A stretch of 64,000 bases of DNA from Microbacterium sp. (GCF_031179285.1 NZ_JAPSHY010000005.1:111333-175332); one strand, 5' to 3'. Numbered from the stretch's first letter, positions 23,419-32,366 are shown. Notes: generated from the sequence alone by a model not told the origin. Translations and numbers: made by a program.

Positions 23419-24324
23419 CTATGGTCGCCGTTCTGGGAGCCCGATGCGTGCGAACGGGATCCCCCGCACCACCCGACGCCACGGGTGTTCGCCGAGCGAC
23501 CACAGCACGCCGGCCTCGGGGTCGAGCGCGAGATCCTCCGGGCCGACGGGAAGTGTCACATCGTGGCGCCGAAGATCCTCACGCGGTCCGCTCCACAGTT
23601 TCCCGGGAAGCATCAGGTCCGACTGCGAGATGAAATGCTGCGCGCCCCAGCGGACAGCCCCCTGCATACGTGGGATTCCGGGGGAGAACTCGAGACGGCC
23701 TACGAAGCCGCCAGCCCCGTCCTCGGGGATCGAGAACTCCCCGATCCGTCCGCGGTCGTCGGTCCGGTACTCGCCGATGAGGACGCGCCCCAGCGGCCGA
23801 CCTGCGTCATCGAACACGCGCCCGATGAAGGAGCAGCGCAGCGGCACGGCGTGCACGCGGGAGCGCACGGCGACGAGCGCCGCAGCCGGCAGCCCTCGAT
23901 CGCTCCCGCCGCGAAGCCGGCGAGCGAGTCCACCGCTGACCCGGCGCAGATCCGAGAGGTCGAACTCCCAGATCCCCTGCCCGGTCGCGGCGACGAAGAG
24001 CCGATGCTCGAACCAGGCAAGTCCTCCGGCGTGGATCCGCGCCGGCACCAGCGCGCCGTCATCGTCCTCGATCGAGAGGGCGACGTCGAGATGGCTCGAG
24101 CGCTTCGGGTCGATGAGAGCGATGCGCGATGCGAGATGGTTTCCGCGGCGATCCTGCCGGAACCAGCTGACGGCCAGCGCCGGGCGGCCGTCCCAGATCC
24201 CCGTGTCGATTCCCTGCGGATACCAGCTCGTGGTCCACGACCGCCGGGTGAACCACCGCAGGTCGACGGTGTCTCGGCGCTTGCGCCGCATCGGGCGCCA
24301 GATCGGTCCGAAGGGCCAGAGCAT
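23419..24324 (-). CDS. Hypothetical protein, beta-propeller-like
   Basis: 301 residues, no signal peptide or membrane helix. It is rich in beta-strand-like segments separated by turns with Trp/Phe (AVSWFRQDRRG, LAWFEHRLFVAATGQGIWEFD, GVLWSLGEHPWR), suggesting a propeller that monitors or binds something, but no catalytic motif is recognised. GGGAGG touches the ATG at 24324; GACGAT is 6 nt upstream, so leaderless initiation is possible. The gene is divergent from the polysaccharide operon and might belong to the same surface-glycan function, which is only positional inference. Confidence 0.6.
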   Translation of the reverse strand: MLWPFGPIWRPMRRKRRDTVDLRWFTRRSWTTSWYPQGIDTGIWDGRPALAVSWFRQDRRGNHLASRIALIDPKRSSHLDVALSIEDDDGALVPARIHAGGLAWFEHRLFVAATGQGIWEFDLSDLRRVSGGLARRLRGGSDRGLPAAALVAVRSRVHAVPLRCSFIGRVFDDAGRPLGRVLIGEYRTDDRGRIGEFSIPEDGAGGFVGRLEFSPGIPRMQGAVRWGAQHFISQSDLMLPGKLWSGPREDLRRHDVTLPVGPEDLALDPEAGVLWSLGEHPWRRVVRGIPFARIGLPERRP

Positions 24325-24445
24325 CCTCCCATCGTCGCCGATGCCGCCGCCGCCCGAGGCGAAGACACCCCGCGTTCACCTCTGCGTCCCCGACCGGCAA
24401 CGACCGTCTGCGACCATGCCCGACACATCCACCACCAGGAGTTCC

Positions 24446-25426
24446 GTGCCTACACCCCTCGTCACCGTCATCCTGCCCGCGAAGGACGCCGGTCCGTACA
24501 TCGGAACGACGCTCGAGACGCTGACCCGGCAGTTCGACGACCCGGCAGCCCTCAAGCTCGTCGCGATCGACGACGGCTCCCGCGACGACACCGGGACGAT
24601 CATGCGGCGGTACGCCGAGCGGTTCCCCTATGCCGAGGTCATCAGCAACGATCGGCCTCGCGGACTGTCGGACGCCCGCAATCAGGGGCTGGCCCACGTC
24701 GAAGGCGAGGCGTTCTGCTTCCTCGACGGGGATGACTGGATGCAGCCGCGCCGGCTCGACGTGCTGGTGTCGCGTCTTCACGACCTGGGCTGCGACTACC
24801 TGCGCACGGACCACGTGACCGACAAGGGCGGTCGCCGCACTCTCGTTCGCGCTCCTCATCCGTGGCGGGAACAGGTCGCAGACCCGCGCGATGCGATCCT
24901 TCCCGAGAACGAGCCCACGATGGTCGACTACCCGTTCGCCTGGGCCGGGATCTTCCATCGGCGCCTCATCGACCGCGGGCTGGCGACATTCCCGCCCGGT
25001 CTGTTCACCGCCGAGGACAGACCGTGGATCTGGCGCCTGCATCTGCAGGCGGAGTCCTTCGCCGTGGTGGATGCTCCGGCGCTGCTCTACCGGAGGGGCG
25101 TCACGACATCTCTCACACAGGTCCGTGATCGGCGTCAACTCGACTTCGCCCGTGCCATGGCTGAGGTGCTCGACATCGTCCGCGCCGATCCGGAGGGCGA
25201 GCGCTTCCTGCCCAAGGTCGTCTGGACAGCCCTCGCCCTCAGCTCCCGGCATCTCGTGCGCTCGCGGCGGATGACTCCGGCCCTGCGTGCCGAGATGCGC
25301 GCCGGCATCCTTGGCGTGATCCGGCGTCTTCCCGAGGCGCAGGTCGCCGGAGTCCTGCGGCGTCTGGACGGCTCGCGTCGCCGTGTTCTCGCGCCGGTGC
25401 TGCGTCAGGCGAGGAAAGCGGCATGA
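24446..25426 (+). CDS. Glycosyltransferase family 2
   Basis: 326 residues, GT-A fold. TVILPAKDAGPYIG start, DDGS (42-45) for nucleotide, DGDDWM (94-97 DGDD) for the metal-binding DxD. GTG at 24446 has AGGAG 4 nt upstream and is chosen; an in-frame ATG at 24416 would add ten Ser/Thr residues without a Shine-Dalgarno. First gene of a five-gene operon for a nonulosonic acid polymer; it should add one sugar during assembly, donor unknown. Stop overlaps the next ATG (ATGA). Confidence 0.88.
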   Translation: MPTPLVTVILPAKDAGPYIGTTLETLTRQFDDPAALKLVAIDDGSRDDTGTIMRRYAERFPYAEVISNDRPRGLSDARNQGLAHVEGEAFCFLDGDDWMQPRRLDVLVSRLHDLGCDYLRTDHVTDKGGRRTLVRAPHPWREQVADPRDAILPENEPTMVDYPFAWAGIFHRRLIDRGLATFPPGLFTAEDRPWIWRLHLQAESFAVVDAPALLYRRGVTTSLTQVRDRRQLDFARAMAEVLDIVRADPEGERFLPKVVWTALALSSRHLVRSRRMTPALRAEMRAGILGVIRRLPEAQVAGVLRRLDGSRRRVLAPVLRQARKAA

Positions 25427-26796
25427 CCCAGGTCTTCGCGCTGCACAGCACGTACGGTCTCGCCACGGCGGTCGCCGCGATCGACGCCGGTCTCCTGGGC
25501 GATGAGGAGCGGGTGCTGGTGCCCTTCACGTCATCGCGAGTGCCGGAGACGAGCGTCGGCATCGCGGCCGATCCTGCTCTGAACACGCTTCGCGACCGCT
25601 TCGACCGCATCGAGGATCTCGATGCCGTGCTCGGCCCGCTTCACCCGTCGTTCTGGGAGCCGCGTGATGTCGATCTGCCGGTGTTGGAGCGCCTGCTCGC
25701 GCGCGCCTGGAACGTCGATGCTCGTGACCTCGAGCTCATGGTGCAGAGTCCGCAGGTGGCGCCGGCGCGCACCCTGCTGTCGGTCTTCCCTTCCGCCCGT
25801 GTCACGATCATCGGCGACGGGCTGATGACGTACTCGCCCATGCGGGTGAAGCTGCCGCACATCGTGTCGGCGCGCATTCGACGCGTCGTGTACGCCGATG
25901 TGGTGCCTGGTGTCCAGCCGCTCGTCGGCGGTACGGCCGCGCTCGCCGTCCCCGTCGCACCTGAGACGTTCAAGGAAGCGCTCCTCGAGACGGCTGCGAG
26001 CGCGTTGCGCGACGACGCCGCGATCTCGACACTGGATGACGGCACGCCGACGGTGCTGGTGCTCGGGCAGTACCTCTCGGCGCTCGGCCTCGTGAAGCCG
26101 GAAGAGGAGATCGCGCTGCAGGCGGACATGATCGACCGGGCCGTGCAGTGGTCGCCGGAGCGCGTCGTCTTCAAACCTCACCCGTCTGCTCCGCCTCTCC
26201 TCGCCGACGCCGTCCGCGAGCGGGCGATCGCGCTCGGTCTGGAGTTCGTCGAGTACCGGGGTTCGATTGCCGCAGAAGTCCTCGCCGACCGGCTGGACGT
26301 GCGAGGCGTGGTGGCGGGATTCTCGACGGCGCTCCCCACCGTGCGAGAGCTCTTCGGCCGAGAGATCGGCTCCGCAGGCACGGAGACGGTGATGAAGAGG
26401 CTGACGCCGTTCGAGAACAGCAATCGCATCCCGGCGACGATCGTCGACGCGCTCACCCGCGCGGATTCGCCCTATCAGGATCCGCTCCGACTGCAGTTGC
26501 TGATCGACGCCGTCGGCTTCGTCATGCAGCCGGTGATCGCCGGACACCTGCGCTCTCGAGCCGAGCAGCTGCTGACGGAGCTTGACCCGGCCGAGCGCGA
26601 GCGGTATTTCTCGGCGAAGCGGCTGTCGGTGCTGGGTCTTCCCGGGTCCGCGGGGGAGACTCTGCTCGGCCGGGTGATCCGGGCCGCCGACGGAAGCTCC
26701 GCCGACGGCGTCGGGCGGATCGAGGAATGGCGACTCACGGTCAGCGGCGCGCGCCGTCGCGCCGGACGCGCATGGCGAGCGATTCGAGGACGATGA
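25423..26796 (+). CDS. Polysialyltransferase-like glycosyltransferase
   Basis: 457 residues, GT-B-like. It shows the three motifs of bacterial sialyl/polysialyltransferases: the acidic-Gly motif as GDG (131-133, IIGDGLM), the HP motif FKPHPSAP (KPHP 251-254) and the S motif GFSTAL (299-304). These bind the CMP-nonulosonate donor. The neighbouring CMP-sugar synthetase and NeuB support use of a sialic-type donor. It probably extends or decorates a cell-surface polymer. Starts within the GT2 stop and ends within the next start, so translation is coupled. Confidence 0.75.
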   Translation: MTQVFALHSTYGLATAVAAIDAGLLGDEERVLVPFTSSRVPETSVGIAADPALNTLRDRFDRIEDLDAVLGPLHPSFWEPRDVDLPVLERLLARAWNVDARDLELMVQSPQVAPARTLLSVFPSARVTIIGDGLMTYSPMRVKLPHIVSARIRRVVYADVVPGVQPLVGGTAALAVPVAPETFKEALLETAASALRDDAAISTLDDGTPTVLVLGQYLSALGLVKPEEEIALQADMIDRAVQWSPERVVFKPHPSAPPLLADAVRERAIALGLEFVEYRGSIAAEVLADRLDVRGVVAGFSTALPTVRELFGREIGSAGTETVMKRLTPFENSNRIPATIVDALTRADSPYQDPLRLQLLIDAVGFVMQPVIAGHLRSRAEQLLTELDPAERERYFSAKRLSVLGLPGSAGETLLGRVIRAADGSSADGVGRIEEWRLTVSGARRRAGRAWRAIRGR

Positions 26797-27959
26797 CGAT
26801 GACGATGACGACGGGGCTCACAGCGGCGATCATTCCCGCGCGCGGCGGGTCGAAGCAGGTGCCGAGGAAGAACCTGCAGCGCGTCGGCGGGGTGCCGCTG
26901 GTGGAGCGGGCGATCCGCGCTGCGGCGGCATCGCCCGGGATCGATCTCGTCGTCGTGTCGACCGATGATGCGGAGATCGCAGCGGTGAGCGCGGACGCGG
27001 GGGCGCGAGTGATCCGGCGCCCTGCGGAGATCTCCGGCGACACCGCTTCTTCGGAGAGCGCGATCCTGCATGCCCTGGACGAGCTCAGAGCCGACGGTCT
27101 CGAATGCGATGTCGTCGCCTTCCTGCAGGCGACATCCCCGTTCATCGATGTCGAGTCGCTCGCCGCGGCGGTGGCCGATGTGCGCTCCGACCGCGCCGAC
27201 AGCGTGTTCTCGGCCTACGAGACCTATGGGTTCCTGTGGCGACGAGGTGACGAGGGCGGCGCGATCGCCCTCAACCATGACGCCGCCCGACGCCCGCGCC
27301 GGCAGGACCGCGAGCCCCACCACCTCGAGACCGGAGCGTTCTACGTGTTCCGCGCAGACGGGTTCCGCGAGAGCCGGCACCGCTTCTTCGGACGGACACG
27401 GATCGCCGAGGTGCCGGAGTGGACCGCCATCGAGATCGATGACGAACAGCAGCTGCGCATGGCGCGAGCGCTCGCCGCAGTCCACGAGAGCCTGGGACCG
27501 ATTCCGGTGCGCGCGATCGTCACGGACTTCGACGGCGTGCACACCGACGACACCGCGATCATCGACGCCGACGGCGGGGAACGGGTGCGCGTGAGCCGGG
27601 AAGACGGCATGGGCGTGGCACTCCTGCGCAGAGCCGGCGTGCCGATGCTGATCCTCTCGACCGAGGTCAACGCGGTCGTGCGCGCCAGGGCGGAGAAGCT
27701 CCGGGTGCCGGTGCTGCACGGCATCGACGACAAGGAATCGGCGCTTCGCACGTGGGCGCAGGAGAATGCCATCCCCCTCACCGACATCGCCTACCTCGGC
27801 AACGACGTCAACGACCTCGCCGCGATGCGCATCGTCGGGTGGCCCGTCGCGGTCGCGAACGCGCATCCGCTCGTGCTCGAGGAGGCTCGGGTGGTGCTGA
27901 GCCGGCGGGGCGGAAACGGCGCGGTGCGCGAGCTGATCGAACGAGTGTTGGCCAGCTGA
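26793..27959 (+). CDS. CMP-nonulosonate synthetase fused to HAD phosphatase
   Basis: 388 residues, two domains. Residues 10-232 are an acylneuraminate cytidylyltransferase (PARGGSKQVPRKNL at 15-28; LQATSPF 111-117). Residues 240-388 are a capless KdsC-type HAD phosphatase: nucleophile Asp245 and Asp247 in DFDGV, Ser/Thr 289-290, Lys314, and GNDVND 336-341. So one chain could dephosphorylate a nonulosonate 9-phosphate and activate it with CTP. Three in-frame ATGs (26793, 26799, 26805) are possible; GAGGA (26786-26790) favours 26799, the ATGA overlap 26793. Kdn is the simplest product fitting this set; neuraminate cannot be excluded. Confidence 0.85.
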   Translation: MTMTMTTGLTAAIIPARGGSKQVPRKNLQRVGGVPLVERAIRAAAASPGIDLVVVSTDDAEIAAVSADAGARVIRRPAEISGDTASSESAILHALDELRADGLECDVVAFLQATSPFIDVESLAAAVADVRSDRADSVFSAYETYGFLWRRGDEGGAIALNHDAARRPRRQDREPHHLETGAFYVFRADGFRESRHRFFGRTRIAEVPEWTAIEIDDEQQLRMARALAAVHESLGPIPVRAIVTDFDGVHTDDTAIIDADGGERVRVSREDGMGVALLRRAGVPMLILSTEVNAVVRARAEKLRVPVLHGIDDKESALRTWAQENAIPLTDIAYLGNDVNDLAAMRIVGWPVAVANAHPLVLEEARVVLSRRGGNGAVRELIERVLAS

Positions 27960-28053
27960 CCGATCCCGGTAACCCTCCGGTCGCCCGATGTTCACAATCG
28001 GCGCGTAGCCAGGACTGAGGGGATTCGAACAGCTCCCGACGACCGGAGGAACC

Positions 28054-28926
28054 ATGACTGTCAGCATCGGCTCGCGAGTGATCGGAGGAGGCCGACCCGC
28101 ATACGTCATCGCGGAGATCGGTCTGAACCACAACGGCGACGTGGAGATCGCCAAGCGCCTCATCGACGTCGCCGCCAAGAGCGGTGCGGACGCGGTGAAG
28201 TTCCAGAAGCGCACGCCCGAGATCTCCACACCGGAGCACATGCGCGACGTCCCGCGCGAGACGCCGTGGGGCACGATGAGCTACCTCGAATACCGCCGTC
28301 GCGTCGAGTTCGGCCGTGACGAGTACATCGCCATCGGCGACCACGCCACCATGCAGGGCCTCGACTGGTTCGCCTCGCCGTGGGACGTGCCGAGCGTGCA
28401 GTTCCTCGAGGACCTCAACGTGGTCGCACACAAGGTGGCCTCGGCCAGCCTGACCGACACCGAACTGCTGGTCGCGCTGCGCGAGACCGGCAAGCCGGTC
28501 ATCCTTTCCACGGGCATGTCGACGATCGAGCAGATCGACCGTGCGCTCGACACCCTCGGCACCGACCGGGTGGTCTTGATGCACGCCACGTCGACCTACC
28601 CTCTCGAGCCCGAAGAGGCGAACCTGCGAGCGATCGCGACGCTCCGCGACCGCTACCCCGGTGTGCCCGTCGGCTACTCCGGCCACGAGCGCGGCCTGCA
28701 GATCTCCCTGGCTGCCGTCGCCATCGGCGCCGTCGCCGTCGAGCGCCACATCACGCTCGACCGCACGATGTGGGGCTCCGATCACGCCGCGTCTCTCGAG
28801 CCGACCGGTCTCGAGCACCTCGTGCGCGACATCCGGGTGATCGAGAAGGCTCTGGGTGACGGCGTGAAGCGCGTCTTCGAGAGTGAGCGGGCCCCGATGG
28901 CGAAGCTGCGTCGCGTTCCGGCATGA
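28054..28926 (+). CDS. neuB: NeuB-family nonulosonate synthase (no SAF domain)
   Basis: 290 residues, TIM barrel only. EIGLNHNG (21-28), KFQK (49-52) and the later HATSTYP and GYSGHE blocks are the usual NeuB signatures. It condenses PEP with a mannose-type sugar to a nonulosonic acid (or its 9-phosphate). Most NeuB proteins are ~340 residues with a C-terminal SAF (antifreeze-like) domain that reaches into the partner active site; this one stops before it. GGAGGA lies 4 nt before the ATG. The 94-bp gap before it is the only non-overlapping junction in the operon and shows no terminator. Confidence 0.9.
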   Translation: MTVSIGSRVIGGGRPAYVIAEIGLNHNGDVEIAKRLIDVAAKSGADAVKFQKRTPEISTPEHMRDVPRETPWGTMSYLEYRRRVEFGRDEYIAIGDHATMQGLDWFASPWDVPSVQFLEDLNVVAHKVASASLTDTELLVALRETGKPVILSTGMSTIEQIDRALDTLGTDRVVLMHATSTYPLEPEEANLRAIATLRDRYPGVPVGYSGHERGLQISLAAVAIGAVAVERHITLDRTMWGSDHAASLEPTGLEHLVRDIRVIEKALGDGVKRVFESERAPMAKLRRVPA

Positions 28927-30341
28927 CCAGCGCATCCGGCCTGCGCGTCGTCGCGATCGCCGACGCGGACTCGTTCGTGAAGTGGGCGGCGTCGCTCCTC
29001 GGGGCCGTGCCCGGCATCCGTTCGCATCTGCTGCTCGTGCGAACCCCGCTGAGTGCGAGCGCCGAGCAGGAGCGCACGGCGCTCGCGGGCGCGGGTCTGG
29101 ATGCCGGCGCCGTCTCGCGCGTCAGGTTCGGCGAGACCGCTGCCTGGCTCGAGGCGCAGCGGCCTGACGTGGTGCTGCTGGCCGGTCGCGGTCCGTTCGT
29201 GCGGCTGATGGGCAAGGTCATCGACTCCCTGACCCACCGCCCGGTCACCGTCTCTGGCCTTCCCGGAATGGCGATCCCGGCGCAGCGCGGGGCGCTGGAG
29301 TATCGCAGACACACCGACCTGCTCGTGCTCCATTCGCATCGCGAGCAGCGGGCGTTCGCAGAACTCGGACGCCGCATCGGGGTCGAGGTGCCGACGGCTC
29401 TGGCCACCCTCCCGTTCGCCGTGCCGAAGGGCGCCTCGCGACGCACCGAACAGCGGCGGATGCTGTCGCCGGACCATGTCGTGGAGCAGAAGCGTGTCAT
29501 GGGCGGGCGGACCGCCGTCGCCGAGCGCCCGCGGACCGGGTCGGAGCTTGCCGTGAGCTCGCCGCGGACGGATCTGGTGTTCGCGGCTCAGGCTCTCGTG
29601 CCGGTCGGTCGACAGGAGCGCGCCGAGATCGCCGCGACGCTGGTGCGGGCGGCGGAAGCGAACCCGGATCGCCGCGTGGTGGTGAAGCTGCGGTCGCGGC
29701 CCGGCGAATCGGAGACCCACCTCGAGCGCGACGCGTATGCGGACCTGCTGCCGAGCCGGCATCCCGACAATCTCGTGTTCTCGTACGAATCGATGGCCGC
29801 CGCGCTGCAGACGGCCGCGGGCCTGGTGACCGTGAGCTCGACGGCGGCGATCGAGGCGGTCGCGCAGGGAATCCCGGTGATCGCGCTCGATTCCTTCGGC
29901 GTCAGCAAATCCCTGCTGAACACCGTGTTCGTCGGCAGCGGTCTGCTCGGCGGGCGGAGCGAGGTCGTCGCCGGCCGGTTCCGGCATCCGCACCCGGACT
30001 GGCTGCGCGACAACTACTTCCACCCCGGCGCAGAGTCGACGTGGTGGGAGCGTGTCGAGCGGCTCGTCGCGCTGCGCCGCGCCGGATCTCTGCCCGCCAG
30101 GCGGGTGCCGCCGGCACGAGGCGGCGCGATGCACGAGGCGTGGCACCGGGCCAGCGTGCTCGGACGCGAGGACCGGAGCCTTTCGGGAGCGGCCGCGCTG
30201 GCCCTCGGGGTTCCGGCCACGAAGGTCATCGCCACGCTGCGACGGCGGCGGGGACGGTCGGCGGGGGAGGACACCTGGGCCGACGCGTCAACCGACTACA
30301 CGCTCGAGCCGAATCCGTTCCACGACTCCATCCGGCGCTGA
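28923..30341 (+). CDS. DUF6716 putative glycosyltransferase
   Basis: 472 residues. The middle and C-terminal parts show GT-B-like features: a PVTVSGLPGMAIP loop, LVVLHSHREQRAF, and the capsule-synthesis-like VTVSSTAAIEAVAQGIPVIALD (~301-322) as in CDP-glycerol/KpsS-type transferases. The sequence fits DUF6716 putative glycosyltransferases of Microbacteriaceae. Residues ~170-215 look like a low-complexity insert. ATG overlaps the neuB stop (ATGA), so it is the last gene of the nonulosonate operon and likely a transferase or export partner of the polymer. Confidence 0.7.
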   Translation: MTSASGLRVVAIADADSFVKWAASLLGAVPGIRSHLLLVRTPLSASAEQERTALAGAGLDAGAVSRVRFGETAAWLEAQRPDVVLLAGRGPFVRLMGKVIDSLTHRPVTVSGLPGMAIPAQRGALEYRRHTDLLVLHSHREQRAFAELGRRIGVEVPTALATLPFAVPKGASRRTEQRRMLSPDHVVEQKRVMGGRTAVAERPRTGSELAVSSPRTDLVFAAQALVPVGRQERAEIAATLVRAAEANPDRRVVVKLRSRPGESETHLERDAYADLLPSRHPDNLVFSYESMAAALQTAAGLVTVSSTAAIEAVAQGIPVIALDSFGVSKSLLNTVFVGSGLLGGRSEVVAGRFRHPHPDWLRDNYFHPGAESTWWERVERLVALRRAGSLPARRVPPARGGAMHEAWHRASVLGREDRSLSGAAALALGVPATKVIATLRRRRGRSAGEDTWADASTDYTLEPNPFHDSIRR

Positions 30342-30431
30342 ACGGGTCCGGTCGTGCGCGGACGTTCCGAATCCCGGACGATCCGTGACGGCACCGGCGT
30401 GCCCCCACCGAAACAGGCCCGACACGCCGGA

Positions 30432-30474
30432 AGTGCGCCGCCCCGTCCGGAATCCGGAACTCCGGCGGCGCACT
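30432..30474. terminator. Bidirectional terminator-like hairpin
   Basis: AGTGCGCCGCC (30432-30442) pairs perfectly with GGCGGCGCACT (30464-30474), an 11-bp stem with a 21-nt loop that can fold further (TCCGGAATCCGGA). It lies between the convergent ends of the polysaccharide operon and the ABC exporter. No U-tract is present. Confidence 0.6.
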
Positions 30475-30485
30475 CAGGAGCGGTG

Positions 30486-31265
30486 TCAGCTGCTGCGGCG
30501 GATGCCGCGCACGCCCACCACGAGGCCCACGACGGCGACGGCCACGGCCGACACCCACCCCCACAGCACGGCAGAGTCTCCCAGGTCGCCGGCGAACAGG
30601 GCGCGTTCGGCCTGCACCACCCAGTTCACCGGATTCACCGACGCCACCGCCCGCATCCAGTCCGGGCCGTCGTCGAGCGGCAGGAGCATGCCCGACAGGA
30701 TCAGCAGCGGGAAGATGAGCGCCTGCTGCACGCCCCAGAACAACCACTCGCGGTCTTTGGTCGCCAGGGCCAGCGCGTACGAGAGTGAGCCGAGTCCGAC
30801 GCCGAACACCGCCAGCAGCGTGAGGCCGATCAGGAGTCCGCCGATGTGCGCGGCAAACCCGAACGGCCAGGCGATGAGGACGATGACCAGGGCCTGGATG
30901 ACGATCGGCGCGATCTCCTTGAGGGCGCGACCGGTGAGGAGAGATGAGCGCGCGAGCGGCGCGACGAGCGTCCGCTCGTGCGAGCCCGTCATCATCTCGT
31001 ACTGCAGGTTGGATCCGGTGGCACCTGTTCCGAACAGCACGATCATCACCAGCACCCCGGGAACGAACCACGCCAGTGTCTCGCCCGCCGGCTGCCCCGA
31101 TCCCCCCACGAGCAGGGGCGCGAACAGCCCGAGGAAGACCAGCGGCTGCAACAGGCTGAAGATCAGCGTGAACGGATCTCGCATCACCGGCCTGAGCTCC
31201 CGCGTCAGCACGTTGCGCGTGTCGCGGGCGAGGTTGGGCCTGACGAGGGTTTCATTGACGGTCAT
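30486..31265 (-). CDS. ABC-2 type permease (DrrB-like)
   Basis: 259 residues, six membrane helices; the first lies around residues 35-55 and a typical ABC-2 C-terminal region (ILSGMLLPLDDGPDWMRAVASVNPVNWVV) is present. Forms the membrane half of an exporter with the ATPase encoded just upstream; starts overlap (ATGA). Homologues export drugs, lipids or antibiotics; the substrate here is not known. Confidence 0.88.
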   Translation of the reverse strand: MTVNETLVRPNLARDTRNVLTRELRPVMRDPFTLIFSLLQPLVFLGLFAPLLVGGSGQPAGETLAWFVPGVLVMIVLFGTGATGSNLQYEMMTGSHERTLVAPLARSSLLTGRALKEIAPIVIQALVIVLIAWPFGFAAHIGGLLIGLTLLAVFGVGLGSLSYALALATKDREWLFWGVQQALIFPLLILSGMLLPLDDGPDWMRAVASVNPVNWVVQAERALFAGDLGDSAVLWGWVSAVAVAVVGLVVGVRGIRRSS

Positions 31266-32305
31266 CGGAGTGCTCCGGTCTTCTCTGCGGTCGGTGCATC
31301 CGCCACCGCCGGTGATTCGGATTCGGGTTCGGCTGCGCCCTCGCCGGCCTCGCGCAGGGTGCGCCCGGTGAGCGCGAGGAAGACGTCATCGAGCGTGGGC
31401 GGCACTCCCGTCGCACTGCGGACGAGGATGCCGGCGGCATCCAGCTCTCGGATCACGACGGGAAGCAGCCGGTCGCCCTCGGGCACCGCGAGCGAGAGCG
31501 ATGCGCCGTCGACAGTGACCTCGGCGTCGCTCAGCCGGGCGACGGTGGCCTCCGCGCGTGTCGCGTCCGCGGCATCCGCGAAGCCGAAGGTGAGCACGTC
31601 GCCCGCCAGCGTCGCCTTGAGTGCGGCGGCATCGTCGTCGGCGATGATGCGTCCCTTGTCCATCACCATCACCCGTTCCGCGTAGCGGTCGGCCTCGTCG
31701 AGGTAGTGGGTGCTGAGGAAGACCGTCGTGCCGTGCTGCGTGCGCAGGGAGAGGATGTGATCCCAGAGGTTCGCCCTGCTCTGCGGATCGAGCCCGGTGG
31801 AGGGCTCGTCCAGGAAGATCAGCGGAGGCGCGTGCATGAGACCGAGAGCGATGTCGAGTCTGCGCTTCTGGCCGCCGCTCAGCTGCTGCACGGAGCGCTT
31901 CGCGAAGCTGCCGAGGTCGAGGGACTCGATGAGCTCGTCGGCCCGGCGACCACTGTCGCGTTTGGACATCCCGTAGAACGCGCCCTGGCTGAGCAGCTCG
32001 TCGCGCACCCGTTGCGAGAAGCTGCCGCTGGTGAGCTGACCGACGTAACCGATGCGGGAGCGGACGCCGGCGGCATCCGTTCGGATGTCGCGTCCGACGA
32101 CTCTCGCCGTCCCGGAGGTGGGCGGGATGAGCGTCGTCAGCATCCTCAGACTCGTGGACTTACCGGCGCCGTTGGGCCCGAGGAAAGCGACGAGCTCGCC
32201 GCGCGCCGCGGTGAAGGAGAGATCGGTGACGGCGTGCACCGGCGTCTTCTTGACGGTGAAGACCTTCGTCAGGCCTTCGGTTTCGATGATGGGTTGGTTC
32301 GGCAT
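31262..32305 (-). CDS. ABC transporter ATP-binding protein (DrrA-like)
   Basis: 347 residues from ATG 32305. Walker A GPNGAGKST (43-51), Q-loop region YVGQLTSG, signature LSGGQ (142-146), Walker B IFLDEP (163-168), H-loop STHYLDEADR. After ~230 it has the DrrA-type C-terminal domain and a disordered tail. Powers the permease encoded next. TACTCT lies 6 nt before the ATG on the minus strand (leaderless). A 17-bp palindrome overlapping the likely -35 region is shared with the divergent WYL regulator. Confidence 0.92.
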   Translation of the reverse strand: MPNQPIIETEGLTKVFTVKKTPVHAVTDLSFTAARGELVAFLGPNGAGKSTSLRMLTTLIPPTSGTARVVGRDIRTDAAGVRSRIGYVGQLTSGSFSQRVRDELLSQGAFYGMSKRDSGRRADELIESLDLGSFAKRSVQQLSGGQKRRLDIALGLMHAPPLIFLDEPSTGLDPQSRANLWDHILSLRTQHGTTVFLSTHYLDEADRYAERVMVMDKGRIIADDDAAALKATLAGDVLTFGFADAADATRAEATVARLSDAEVTVDGASLSLAVPEGDRLLPVVIRELDAAGILVRSATGVPPTLDDVFLALTGRTLREAGEGAAEPESESPAVADAPTAEKTGALR

Positions 32306-32327
32306 GGATCGAGAGTAGGAACCAACC

Positions 32328-32344
32328 AGGACAGATCCTGTCCT
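32328..32344. promoter_or_regulatory. Operator for WYL regulator / ABC exporter
   Basis: AGGACAG-ATC-CTGTCCT, 7-bp perfect arms with 3-bp spacer, in the 61-bp divergent region. It sits about 16-17 bp upstream of the exporter -10 (TACTCT, complement of 32312-32317) and ~11 bp upstream of CAATCT before the regulator, so it would overlap both -35 regions. The WYL-type protein is the likely binder. Confidence 0.6.
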
Positions 32345-32366
32345 CGATGTCTGGCAATCTGAGGTC

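Noticed and set aside
24416..24445. Upstream ATG start for the GT2 gene
   Set aside because: Lacks Shine-Dalgarno and a TANNNT at the right distance; GTG 24446 has AGGAG.
26475..28274. 599-codon minus-strand frame
   Set aside because: Antisense to the NeuA-HAD and neuB genes, which have clear motifs.
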